A stretch of DNA of 64,000 nt from Melioribacteraceae bacterium. Its GTDB lineage: Bacteria > Bacteroidota > Ignavibacteria > Ignavibacteriales > Melioribacteraceae. Under the pieces are notes generated by a model. The model saw only the letters and a program-made list of their open reading frames with translations. It did no database searches and was not told the DNA's origin. The stretch's first letter is position 1; each line of letters opens with the position of its first letter. A program made the position numbers and the translations under genes. Of the stretch, positions 28,078 through 37,059 are shown one piece after another. Location: contig DAOSDY010000001.1 in the NCBI GenBank assembly GCA_035362835.1, positions 1,178,001 through 1,242,000 on the forward strand, read 5' to 3'.

Positions 28078-28905
28078 TTATCTCTTATTTCCCGTAACGC
28101 TTTTTCTAGACACCACCTTTTTTTCCGATGAAATATTTATCGTCGACTTTAAATCTTCGGGAAATGAATCCCCATCATAAATAATTTTTTCCAGAAAGAG
28201 CCCGGACGGAGGAGCTGTATATTTTGCCGGAGTGGGCGACGCGTGTTCTAAAAAATATTTTATGTCGTTATGTGTAAGCTTGCCCCTTCCAACTTCAACG
28301 AGAGCACCAACCATTCGCCGGACCTGTTTCCACAGGAAATGCGATCCGGTTATTCTTATCAATATTAAGTCTCCCTCTTCTTTCACCTGAACGCTTTCGA
28401 TAAGAACTTTTGTCGACTTCTCTTCGTCGTCTTTATCGGCAAAAGAGACAAAATCGTGCATTCCGACAAACAATTGTGAAGCGTTATTCATCTTCTCAAA
28501 ATTAAGTTGATCTTTAATCCACCAGACAAAGTTCTTGCCGAATGAAGTTCTTCTTCTGGCCACCTGATAGAGATATATTCTGCTTTTCGCATCGTACCGG
28601 GCATGGAATTTAGGATCCGTTTTTTCTACCTCAAGCAAATTGATGTCCGCCGGTAGTTCATCATTGATTTTAATCCTGATTATTTCCGGGGCGAGCATTG
28701 TTTTTACGTCGAGGTGAGCAATCTGCCGTAGCGCATGAACGCCGGCGTCGGTCCGTCCCGAACCGTAGATTTCAATCCGCTCCCCTTTAAAAACAATTCC
28801 GGCAGCCTCATAGAGTTTACCCTGAACGGATTTCGAGTTTTTCTGCATTTGCCACCCGCTATAGCGGGTTCCTTCGTATTCGATATAAAGTTTAAATCGT
28901 GCCAT
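28078..28905 (-). CDS. truA: tRNA pseudouridine(38-40) synthase
   Basis: TruA converts uridines 38-40 in the tRNA anticodon arm to pseudouridine. The 275-residue protein has the catalytic Asp53 in SGRTDAGVHA. The second conserved block HDFVSFAD and the FLWKQVRRMVGALVEVGRGK motif of the family are also present. It carries a basic, low-complexity C-terminal tail of about 20 residues beyond the usual end. The gene begins two bases after a pectinesterase-like gene ends, so the tRNA enzyme may be cotranscribed with an unrelated secreted protein. Confidence 0.96.
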   Translation of the reverse strand: MARFKLYIEYEGTRYSGWQMQKNSKSVQGKLYEAAGIVFKGERIEIYGSGRTDAGVHALRQIAHLDVKTMLAPEIIRIKINDELPADINLLEVEKTDPKFHARYDAKSRIYLYQVARRRTSFGKNFVWWIKDQLNFEKMNNASQLFVGMHDFVSFADKDDEEKSTKVLIESVQVKEEGDLILIRITGSHFLWKQVRRMVGALVEVGRGKLTHNDIKYFLEHASPTPAKYTAPPSGLFLEKIIYDGDSFPEDLKSTINISSEKKVVSRKSVTGNKR

Positions 28906-28907
28906 AA

Positions 28908-30245
28908 TTATTTTGTAGTAAAATGCCAGAGCGGTCCGGTTACAATAGAACCGTCTGTTAATACTTCGTCGATTCTCCAGTAATAAGTGGAGTTTGGTTC
29001 AAGCATTGGAGTATCAAAAAAATTCTCATTTTGATTTCTGATAAAAATTGGTTCACCGGGTGCATGAGTCCCGGTTTTTAATTTTTCCCCCCTCTTTAAT
29101 GCCTGCGGATAAATAGATTTCCAGAAATGCACATTAAAGGAAACTGAATTACGCGAAGGGAGCCACTTCAATTTTGCTGACAAGTCGATTTTATACAAGC
29201 CGTTTCTTGGTGCCGGCAAAGATATGAAGGAAAGAACCGGCGTCATTTCATTTTCGGGATCCCATTTATTATCAAATGTCCATTTCGCATCGATCGTTTC
29301 AGGGGCGGGCTGATTCTCAGCTTCAAAAAGATTGTCCCCGAACCAGTCATAATCGCCGCCAATACGGCTGCAGTTATAAAAATAATGACGCGCCCCCCAT
29401 ATCCATGTCTTAGCATTCGGCGAGACAGGCCAGTAGATTGGAATATCGGCCATGTTTCCGGAGAAGACGCAATCGAGCAGATAAAACTGAGCGTCACGGT
29501 GATGCCTTCCGAGCGGAAATCCGGGAACACCGTCGAAGAATGAATAGCGGATAACAAATTTTTGATCTTTATTCTCTGAACCGTTGTGCCAGAGCGATGC
29601 CGATAAATTGTGACCGTAAAACCTGCTGTCGGTTACGTAACACCAGCCCTGCGGACAAACGTAATCGACCCAGCCTTCGAAGTAACAATTATTGTGATAA
29701 TACATTCCGTTCGGATGCCAGAGGGCAACCGTATCTCCGCCATCGGCAATTATATTGCAGTTGATAAAAATTATTTTTGTACCCCACCCGCGGATGGCAA
29801 ACTGGTGATCGTGATCGCCGTATAGCGAACCGTAATTATTGTGAACAGTAATGTTTGCTAGCGTGAATCCGGTAACCGCAGAATCAATATTAATGGTACC
29901 CGAACCCCAGTCGGTTCTATCTTTCCCGGATAGCCAGTTTTTCCGAAGTTCCGCAAATACAATTCTAGTGCTGTCGCGGTCTTCTCCAACAATCGCAATG
30001 TTGCTTTTTGTTATGAACAATTTTTCGTTATAAGTACCGTTCTTTACGAGGATGACGAATGTTTTGATGTTCTGCGCAGGAGCAGAGTTAAGCGCCTCTG
30101 TTACTGTTCTGAAATTACCTTTCCCGTCTTTTGAAACAATTATATCTGCACGTTCGTTTGAATAAACAAAATTAAAGCAAGCGGAAACACCAATTAAGAT
30201 CAGTATTAGTAGGGTGTTTTTATAGAGCTGAGAAATCATCAACAA
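28908..30245 (-). CDS. Secreted pectinesterase-like protein
   Basis: A 445-residue protein with a signal peptide and a right-handed beta-helix of the pectinesterase family (CE8), which removes methyl esters from pectin. Family marks include DGKGNFRTVTEALNSAP at the start, GDTVALWHPNGMYY and GWVDYV. The last two align with the QDTL and GxVDFIFG motifs, keeping the two catalytic aspartates but with a changed oxyanion region. The GRPW arginine motif is not clear. The last 90 residues look like a fibronectin III-type module (STYYWRIDEV...GPLWHFTT). It may bind or de-esterify plant-derived or microbial polysaccharide. Confidence 0.8.
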   Translation of the reverse strand: MLMISQLYKNTLLILILIGVSACFNFVYSNERADIIVSKDGKGNFRTVTEALNSAPAQNIKTFVILVKNGTYNEKLFITKSNIAIVGEDRDSTRIVFAELRKNWLSGKDRTDWGSGTINIDSAVTGFTLANITVHNNYGSLYGDHDHQFAIRGWGTKIIFINCNIIADGGDTVALWHPNGMYYHNNCYFEGWVDYVCPQGWCYVTDSRFYGHNLSASLWHNGSENKDQKFVIRYSFFDGVPGFPLGRHHRDAQFYLLDCVFSGNMADIPIYWPVSPNAKTWIWGARHYFYNCSRIGGDYDWFGDNLFEAENQPAPETIDAKWTFDNKWDPENEMTPVLSFISLPAPRNGLYKIDLSAKLKWLPSRNSVSFNVHFWKSIYPQALKRGEKLKTGTHAPGEPIFIRNQNENFFDTPMLEPNSTYYWRIDEVLTDGSIVTGPLWHFTTK

Positions 30246-30316
30246 CCCTTATTTATTTGATAGTTAAAATAACGATCCATATCTTAAAATTACATATTAG
30301 AGAAAGGAAATGTGTT

Positions 30317-30931
30317 ATGGGTAAATACGATCCGCGGGTTGATGCTTATATTGCTAAGTCGCAGGAATTTAGCAGACCGATTTTAGAGCACCTCAGAGTA
30401 CTTGTACATAAAGCTTGTCCCGAAGTTGAAGAAACCGTGAAATGGGGCTTTCCTCATTTCGATTATAAGGGGATGATGTGCAGCATGGCTTCATTCAAGC
30501 AGCATTGCGCGTTCAGTTTCTGGAAGGCCTCTCTTATGAAAGATAAAAAGCTGGTTGAAAACGCAAGGTCGGAATCTTCAATGGGGCACCTGGGCAGAAT
30601 CACCTCGCTTAAAGATTTGCCGAAGGATAAAATTCTGATTTCGTATATAAAAGAGGCGAAAAAACTTAATGATGAAGATGTAAAACTTCCCCCGAGGAAA
30701 TCGATTCAGTCAAAAAAAGAAATTGCTGTGCCCGATTATTTTATAAGAGCCCTAAAGAAAAAAAGATCCGCAATAAAGAACTTCGGAGATTTCAGCCCAT
30801 CTCATAAAAAAGAATATATTGAATGGATAACCGAGGCAAAAACCGAAGAAACACGCAGCAAAAGAATATCAACCGCGGTAGATTGGATAGCCGGAGGAAA
30901 ACCGAGAAACTGGAAATACATGGAGAAATAA
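30317..30931 (+). CDS. YdeI/OmpD-associated (DUF1801) family protein
   Basis: A 204-residue cytosolic protein combining an N-terminal DUF1801-like domain (PEVEETVKWGFPHF, FKQHCAFSFWKAS) and a C-terminal OmdA-type helical tail (PSHKKEYIEWITEAKTEETRSKRI). This is the layout of YdeI-type proteins, whose function is not settled. The start is ATG 30317 with AGAAAGGAAA just upstream. A 20-residue extension from 30257 is rejected because it lacks family similarity. Confidence 0.88.
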   Translation: MGKYDPRVDAYIAKSQEFSRPILEHLRVLVHKACPEVEETVKWGFPHFDYKGMMCSMASFKQHCAFSFWKASLMKDKKLVENARSESSMGHLGRITSLKDLPKDKILISYIKEAKKLNDEDVKLPPRKSIQSKKEIAVPDYFIRALKKKRSAIKNFGDFSPSHKKEYIEWITEAKTEETRSKRISTAVDWIAGGKPRNWKYMEK

Positions 30932-30951
30932 AAAAGAAGACTTATACAGAG

Positions 30952-31560
30952 TCATATTCTTTCTATATTCATTGTTGGTAAAACAGGGCATTCATCAAAA
31001 TCCAGCATTGCGTTAAAGAGCTTTATCTTCTCAAAATACTTTAAGTCAATAATCCTGATTTCACCCTCTCTTACAATTTTTCTCTCCAGGAGGTTTGCGC
31101 GCCGGGTTCCAGATAGAAGAGGTGTTGATGGGGTGATCCAATCTTTACCGTCAAACAGAGCAACGTTTGAATATGACGTGTCGGTAATCAGTCCGTTTTT
31201 AATTATCAGAATTTCTTCGTCAAACGAGCAGTCGGCCTGCGTAATAAGCTCTTCCAGCCGGGATCTGTCGGAATATTTATATCCGTAATCAATATCGTTG
31301 CACTCAACCGTGATTAATCGGTTGACCGGCTTAATAATGTATCTAGAAAAACTTATGCTTCTGATCGAAGAATCATAAACAACTTTACACTTGCATACAC
31401 CCGCGGAATAATCTGCAGAGACCTTGATGATTTCCTCAAGATATACAGTCTGATCAATATTGAAGAGGTTCCTGCGCGATAAATTAAACCGGTCGTTATG
31501 GTAACGGATGTTCTGTACAGCACCATCTTTAACTTTAATTGTCTCAAATAATAGGGACAT
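30952..31560 (-). CDS. pabC: Class IV aminotransferase, probable 4-amino-4-deoxychorismate lyase
   Basis: A 202-residue PLP enzyme of the branched-chain aminotransferase/PabC fold. Motifs: FETIKV at the start, HNDRF, the lysine-containing KCKVVYD strand, and SNVALFDGKDWITPSTPLLSGTRR in the cofactor region. Its neighbour is pabB, and its start at 31560 overlaps the end of pabB by 17 bases. This points to conversion of aminodeoxychorismate to p-aminobenzoate for folate. It is shorter than E. coli PabC (269), a form common in Bacteroidota-related species. An in-frame ATG at 31572 is another possible start. Confidence 0.78.
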   Translation of the reverse strand: MSLLFETIKVKDGAVQNIRYHNDRFNLSRRNLFNIDQTVYLEEIIKVSADYSAGVCKCKVVYDSSIRSISFSRYIIKPVNRLITVECNDIDYGYKYSDRSRLEELITQADCSFDEEILIIKNGLITDTSYSNVALFDGKDWITPSTPLLSGTRRANLLERKIVREGEIRIIDLKYFEKIKLFNAMLDFDECPVLPTMNIERI

Positions 31561-32518
31561 ATACTTTATCAATTAACTCCTGATATTCGTTTTCCGGCTT
31601 GCTTGCGAAAGTAATACCGCCGCCGCTTTTAAAGTAAAAAAGGTCACCGGTTTTCTCTATGAACCGTATCATCACAGCGCTATCGAGGTTTAAGCCGTCG
31701 AAGATTCCGAATACACCGGTATAGTAATCCCGGTTATAAATCTCAGCCGATTTAATTATTTCGACTGTTTTTTTCTTTGGCGCACCGCTGATAGAACCCG
31801 CGGGCAGTAACTTAAAAATAATTTCCCCTATTCGCGAATTGTAATCACCCGGCAGTCTGCCGCTGATTTTCGAGCTGACCTGCAGCAGATTCTTCTTGTT
31901 CGTAATTATTTTGTCAATGTACCGGAAACTTTCAACTCTCACATCTGTTGCTATTATACTGAGATCGTTTCTTATCAAATCAACAATTGTATTGTGTTCG
32001 GCCAGTTCTTTCCCATCGCCGAGGATTTTTTCGGCAGCATCGGGAATTGATGCATCGATTGTTCCCTTCATGGGAAAAGAATAAATTCTTCCGTCATTTA
32101 TTTTGACAAAGCTCTCCGGCGAGAAAACAATAAACCGGTCTTCAAAAAACAGTTTATATTTTGCCCTGCTGATAAAGAAAAGTTCTTTAAGCGAATAATT
32201 TGATTCTATTTGAGTCGGGAAAGTAAGATTACAGAGATATGTGTTGCCCGCAAGAATGTTTTTCATTACAACATTGAAAGAATCAACGTAATCATTATAT
32301 GAAATCGGCTTTATTTTAAAATCGAGTTTTGAGTTTAAAACAGAATCATCGTTATAATTCGACAGATTTTTTAACCGGTACTTAATCTTATTTTTATTCA
32401 CTTTGTCGAGTTCGATTATGACCGGATTTTTCATCTCGAAATCGATAATAAACAGGAAGGGGATTTTTAAAGTCCCCAGACGGTTCATTAAATTTATGGC
32501 GGTGGTTCTATTTTCCAT
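31544..32518 (-). CDS. pabB: Aminodeoxychorismate synthase component I (short form)
   Basis: PabB adds ammonia to chorismate with PabA. The protein is 324 residues and consists almost only of the chorismate-binding domain. It shows the PabB-type SFPMKGTID motif with Lys151 (TrpE has Ala there), EHNTIVDLIRNDLS, LPAGSISGAPKKKT and YYTGVFG. The start is ATG 32518. A longer reading up to 32866 would run antisense through pabA and is not credible. The missing N-terminal half of the classic 450-residue PabB is typical of short PabB forms. It is divergent from pabA with a 45-bp spacer. Confidence 0.88.
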   Translation of the reverse strand: MENRTTAINLMNRLGTLKIPFLFIIDFEMKNPVIIELDKVNKNKIKYRLKNLSNYNDDSVLNSKLDFKIKPISYNDYVDSFNVVMKNILAGNTYLCNLTFPTQIESNYSLKELFFISRAKYKLFFEDRFIVFSPESFVKINDGRIYSFPMKGTIDASIPDAAEKILGDGKELAEHNTIVDLIRNDLSIIATDVRVESFRYIDKIITNKKNLLQVSSKISGRLPGDYNSRIGEIIFKLLPAGSISGAPKKKTVEIIKSAEIYNRDYYTGVFGIFDGLNLDSAVMIRFIEKTGDLFYFKSGGGITFASKPENEYQELIDKVYVPII

Positions 32519-32563
32519 TGTTAAGTTTATATTAGCCGTAACTAATTTATAAAAATCTCTCAA

Positions 32564-33133
32564 ATGAAATTGCTGGTTGTGGATAATTATGACTCGTTCA
32601 CTTACAATCTCGTAGAACTTGTAAGAAAAATCGGTGTATGTGAATGCGCGGTTGAAAAGAGCAATGAGCTCAGGATAGAAAAAGTTGCCGGATTCGACAA
32701 AATATTGTTTACTCCCGGACCGGGGCTTCCGGAAGATTTTCCCGCAATGTTCGAAATCCTGGAAAGATATTCCGGTACAAAAAGCATCCTTGGTGTTTGT
32801 CTTGGCCACCAGGCAATAGGGAAGTTTTACGGCGCCAAGCTTATAAATTTTAATAATGTTGTCCACGGAATTTCAAAGCCTGCCAGGGTGATCGACCGAA
32901 ACGGGCGCCTCTTCAAAGGGCTTCCCGAAGTGATTAATGTCGGCTTGTATCATTCGTGGTTTGTTTCAAAGGAGAATTTTCCGCAACAGCTCAAAATAAC
33001 AGCTGTAACAGACGAAGGTATTATAATGGCCATCTCGCACAGAACGCTTGATCTTAATGGTGTTCAGTTTCATCCCGAATCAATTATGACTTCTCATGGA
33101 GAAGCAATAATAAGAAACTGGCTTGGGCTATAA
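32564..33133 (+). CDS. pabA: Glutamine amidotransferase, aminodeoxychorismate/anthranilate synthase component II
   Basis: A 189-residue class I glutaminase that supplies ammonia to PabB. The catalytic triad is Cys79 (GVCLGHQ), His170 and Glu172 (VQFHPES). The PGPG loop lies near residue 51. The divergent pabB makes the folate role most likely. No trpE lies in the window, but sharing with tryptophan synthesis cannot be excluded. Confidence 0.92.
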   Translation: MKLLVVDNYDSFTYNLVELVRKIGVCECAVEKSNELRIEKVAGFDKILFTPGPGLPEDFPAMFEILERYSGTKSILGVCLGHQAIGKFYGAKLINFNNVVHGISKPARVIDRNGRLFKGLPEVINVGLYHSWFVSKENFPQQLKITAVTDEGIIMAISHRTLDLNGVQFHPESIMTSHGEAIIRNWLGL

Positions 33134-33227
33134 ACGCAAACTATTAGTTCATTCCAAAGCTCATAAATAGTTATTTTTGAATCAAATATTTTTACGTTTG
33201 GTTATCAAGAATATTATTGGGAATTGT

Positions 33228-35300
33228 ATGAAAAACATTTCAAGTTTTTTTTATCCAGAAACTATTTGTGTGGCGGGCGCTTCGACAAAAGAAAAAAGCA
33301 TTGGTTATGAATTGTTGAGAACGATTAAAAATTACGGTTATAAGGGAAAAATATTTCCGGTTAATCCGAAGGCCGGGGAGATTCTTGGATTTAAATGTTA
33401 CCGTTCGATTGATGAAATTACAAATCCAATAGATCTTGGAATTGTAGTTGTGCCGAAACAATTTGCTGAGGAAACGATCGACGCCCTACTCATGAAAACC
33501 ACCGGTTCAATAATTCTGATTACCGCCGGTTTTAAAGAGATCGGTAAAGAAGGAGAAGAGGTTGAAAATAGACTTATCGCTAAAATAAAATCTCACGGCG
33601 CCAGAATGGTTGGACCAAATTGCATGGGCGTAATAAATACGCTTGACGATGTAAAACTAAACGCAACGTTTGTAGCAGAAAAACCGGAGACCGGCGCAAT
33701 CGGATTCCTTTCCCAAAGCGGAGCACTCGGCGCCGCGGTGCTTAACTCGTTGCGCGAAACTGATATTAAGTTTGCTCATTTTATAAGTGTCGGCAATAAA
33801 GCCGATATCAACGAGAATGATATTTTAGAGTTCTGGCAGAACGATAAAAACATTAAGACGCTTACATTTTATCTGGAAAGCTTTGTGAACGGCGAAGAAT
33901 TTATTCTTCCGTTCATGCTTGGCAAGGTAACAAAGCCGACTATTATATTGAAAGCCGGTAGAACCGAGAGCGGAATGAAGGCCGCCTCTTCTCATACCGG
34001 CGCGCTTAGCAGCAACGATAAAATAACAGAAGCGCTTCTTAAACAGTCGGGCATCATCCGCGCAGAAAACCTGAACGAACTTTTTAATACGGCAAAAGGA
34101 TTTGAGAACTTCCCGATTCCGCAAGGAAATTCAATTGCTGTTGTTACAAATGCCGGCGGACCGGCAATCCTCTGTGTTGATAAAATTGAAAAAGAGGGAC
34201 TAATACTCGCCACTTTCTCAGAAGAAACGCGAAAAAAACTTAGAGAGGTAGTTCATCCCGAGGGGAGTGTATCCAATCCGGTTGACCTGTTGCCGGGAGG
34301 AACAGCGGAAATTTACAGAAAGGTAAATGAGCTAGTTGCGTCGGACGAAAACGTTGATGCGGTAATTTCGATCTTTGTAGAACCCGTTATGGTTTCACCT
34401 CTGGAAGTGATTGAAAGCGTCTATTCGGTTAAAAGCGAAAAACCGGTTCTTCAGGTTGTAATGCCCCTGCCGGAGTTCTGGGACAAGTATAGAGTTGAAT
34501 CCGAAAAGAGACTACCGTTGTTCAGAAATCCGGAAGATCCCGCCGAGATAATATCGAACATGTTTTTTTACAATAAGGGTAAACAAAAATTTCATCAATT
34601 CGGAAAAGAATATTTTGATTTGATTAACAGGAGAGACAGAGAAAAGAATACATCGGGCCAAGGGTATTTGTCCCAGAAAGATATCGCCCGCCTTGCCGAA
34701 GAGTATGAAATTCCTCTTGTAAATAACCTTCTTGTTAAACCAGAAGATCTTAAAAATGCCGCCATAAATTTTTACCCGGTTGTTATTAAAGGTCTGGGCC
34801 CCGGTGTAATTCACAAAACGGAGCTGAATGCGGTAAGATTGAATATCAGCAACCTCCGCGAACTGATTAATGCAGCAGAAGAAATTGGATCCGGCTTTTC
34901 GGCAAAAGGATTTTTTGTTGAAGAGTTCCTGATTCAACCTTTTATAGAGACAAAGCATGAGCTGTTGATAGGAGGTTTTCGAGACTCTTCCTTCGGACCT
35001 GTTATTATGTTCGGTTCGGGAGGAAAATATGTTGAAGCCTTTGATGATACCTCTATCAGATCGTGTTATATTTCTGAAGCCGATATTGAAGAAATGATTC
35101 TCGAAACCAGAATCGGAAAAATTTTAAATGGCGTAAGGGGAGAAAAACCCGCCGACCTACCCGCGCTGAGGAAAATAATCAAATCGTCAGCCGAAATGAT
35201 GATAGAGAGCGGGAATATAACCGAGTTCGATTTCAATCCTTTAATACTGGACGGAGACGGACATTACTATGCGGTGGATGTAAGAATTAAATCATCCTGA
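33228..35300 (+). CDS. ADP-forming acyl-CoA synthetase, fused alpha and beta
   Basis: A 690-residue fusion of the type used by ADP-forming acetate/acyl-CoA ligases (acetate + CoA + ATP to acetyl-CoA + ADP + Pi, reversible, giving ATP from acyl-CoA). Domain order: CoA-binding Rossmann domain (1-130; FYPETICVAGAST), two succinyl-CoA-ligase-like flavodoxin folds (about 145-450) with the phosphorylated His256 in SSHTGALSS, then an ATP-grasp domain (about 470-690; VIKGLGPGVIHKTE). The start is ATG 33228; an extension from 33177 is unlikely. It may make ATP from acetyl-CoA during fermentation. Confidence 0.88.
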   Translation: MKNISSFFYPETICVAGASTKEKSIGYELLRTIKNYGYKGKIFPVNPKAGEILGFKCYRSIDEITNPIDLGIVVVPKQFAEETIDALLMKTTGSIILITAGFKEIGKEGEEVENRLIAKIKSHGARMVGPNCMGVINTLDDVKLNATFVAEKPETGAIGFLSQSGALGAAVLNSLRETDIKFAHFISVGNKADINENDILEFWQNDKNIKTLTFYLESFVNGEEFILPFMLGKVTKPTIILKAGRTESGMKAASSHTGALSSNDKITEALLKQSGIIRAENLNELFNTAKGFENFPIPQGNSIAVVTNAGGPAILCVDKIEKEGLILATFSEETRKKLREVVHPEGSVSNPVDLLPGGTAEIYRKVNELVASDENVDAVISIFVEPVMVSPLEVIESVYSVKSEKPVLQVVMPLPEFWDKYRVESEKRLPLFRNPEDPAEIISNMFFYNKGKQKFHQFGKEYFDLINRRDREKNTSGQGYLSQKDIARLAEEYEIPLVNNLLVKPEDLKNAAINFYPVVIKGLGPGVIHKTELNAVRLNISNLRELINAAEEIGSGFSAKGFFVEEFLIQPFIETKHELLIGGFRDSSFGPVIMFGSGGKYVEAFDDTSIRSCYISEADIEEMILETRIGKILNGVRGEKPADLPALRKIIKSSAEMMIESGNITEFDFNPLILDGDGHYYAVDVRIKSS

Positions 35301-35377
35301 TCTGATTGTAAAAAACAGAGGACCGCAATTTCGAATTTCTTTAATTATTTTTGTTTCACTAATATATCTGGTTTCTG

Positions 35378-36850
35378 ATGAAAATTGCTTTTATATCGAG
35401 CGAAGTTTTCCCTTACGCAAAAACAGGCGGCCTTGCTGATGTGGCCGGATCACTTCCGAAAGAAATTGCGCTTCTTGGCCACGAGATCAAAATATTTATG
35501 CCTAAATACAATACTTTCGGCGAGGCGGAACACGGTCTTCACTATCAGTGGGATATCGGGGAAATACCTGTTCGTGTTGACGGACGAGTTCACCAGACCC
35601 ACGTTCACAAAGCATTGTTGCCGGGCTCTAAGGTAGAAGTTTATTTTATAGACTGTCCGCATTTTTTTCACCGGTTCAGAATCTACACGAATGATTTTGA
35701 TGAAGACGAAAGATTTATTCTCTTTCAAAAAGGAGTAATAGAAGTTTTACAACGCATCGGTTGGGCGCCGGATATTATTCACTGCAACGACTGGCAGACC
35801 GCATTAATTCCTTTGCTGTTGAGGGACAACTATTCGTGGGATCGAATGTTCGACACCACAGCCGCGGTTCTTACAATACATAACATTGCCTATCAGGGAC
35901 AATTTGCAAAAAGTTCTTTTGCTAAAGCGGAGATGAAAGAAAAATATTATTTACACGGCGGGATAGGAGAATATGAGGGGGGTGTAAATTTTTTGAAAAC
36001 CGGCATCTATTCTGCCCATGCAATTAATACTGTAAGCGAAACGTATGCCCGGGAACTTCTTACACCAGCATATGGATATGGCATGCAGGTTCCGTTATCA
36101 TTCAGGATAAGAGACTTTTCCGGAATATTAAACGGTGTCGATTATAATGTGTGGAATCCGGAAAATGATAAATTTATCCCTCACAAGTATTCAATAGACG
36201 ACCTTTCAGGAAAAATAAAAAACAAAAAATTTCTTTTAGAGCATCTTCATCTTCGCTTTAATGAGAATGTTCCGGTTATTGGTATTGTATCCCGACTCGT
36301 TGCACAGAAAGGATTGGATATCATTGCTTATGCTTTAAACCACCTTATGGAACTGGAGGCTCAATGGATCATACTCGGTAGCGGCGAATACAAATACGAG
36401 GAAATGTTTCAGCACGCGAAAAATCATTTTCCCGATAAAGTTTCGGTCTATTTCGGATTCAATAACGAGCTTTCCCATCTGATAGAAGCCGGTGCGGATA
36501 TTTTTCTTATGCCTTCTTATTACGAACCATGCGGACTTAACCAGATCTATTCACTCAAATACGGAACGGTTCCTGTCGTCCGGAAAACAGGAGGTCTGGC
36601 AGATACCGTGCAGGATTGGAATGAATTCCTGGCCAAAGGCAAAGAGATAGGTACTGGATATTCTTTTCAGGATTATACAGCCAACGCCCTTATTCACTCT
36701 GTACAGAGAGCCGTTAATGATTTTAAACTCAAGGATGTCTGGCGGAAAATTCAACTTAACGGAATGAATAAAGATTATTCCTGGAAGAGATCGGCGGAGA
36801 AGTATGTTCTGCTTTATCAAAGCGCTCTCGACAATCTAAAGGGCTCCTGA
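35378..36850 (+). CDS. glgA: Glycogen synthase (ADP-glucose type, GT5)
   Basis: A 490-residue GT-B glycosyltransferase that extends alpha-1,4-glucan with ADP-glucose. The KTGGLADV motif is at residues 15-22 with the substrate-contact Lys15, and the second donor-site region is MPSYYEPCGLNQIYSLKYGT. TIHNIAYQGQF and GILNGVDYNVWNP are also typical of GlgA. It lies 77 bp after the acyl-CoA synthetase; no other glycogen genes are next to it. Confidence 0.95.
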   Translation: MKIAFISSEVFPYAKTGGLADVAGSLPKEIALLGHEIKIFMPKYNTFGEAEHGLHYQWDIGEIPVRVDGRVHQTHVHKALLPGSKVEVYFIDCPHFFHRFRIYTNDFDEDERFILFQKGVIEVLQRIGWAPDIIHCNDWQTALIPLLLRDNYSWDRMFDTTAAVLTIHNIAYQGQFAKSSFAKAEMKEKYYLHGGIGEYEGGVNFLKTGIYSAHAINTVSETYARELLTPAYGYGMQVPLSFRIRDFSGILNGVDYNVWNPENDKFIPHKYSIDDLSGKIKNKKFLLEHLHLRFNENVPVIGIVSRLVAQKGLDIIAYALNHLMELEAQWIILGSGEYKYEEMFQHAKNHFPDKVSVYFGFNNELSHLIEAGADIFLMPSYYEPCGLNQIYSLKYGTVPVVRKTGGLADTVQDWNEFLAKGKEIGTGYSFQDYTANALIHSVQRAVNDFKLKDVWRKIQLNGMNKDYSWKRSAEKYVLLYQSALDNLKGS

Positions 36851-37059
36851 TATCTTTTATTTTTTTTCTTAATACCCCCATTGTTAATAATAGGACTTTT
36901 TGTATTTTTTCAAAGCGCTCAATCAGTAAATGGTCGCTCCGGTAATCCATATTCTGCCGGTTAAATAAAACCGACTTCAATTCAAACAAAATCTCTAAAG
37001 AGCTGATTAATAATGTTTTCTCAATCAAACCTGTATTTATTAATTAAAGGAGACTATTT

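Noticed and set aside
32519..32866. N-terminal extension of pabB by 116 residues
   Set aside because: It runs antisense through pabA, whose catalytic motifs are intact. The pabB family core begins soon after ATG 32518.
36851..37059. Possible tRNA or small RNA in the 209-bp spacer before the T9SS cluster
   Set aside because: No cloverleaf, CCA end or strong hairpin was found; only AT-rich DNA and a ribosome site at the end.
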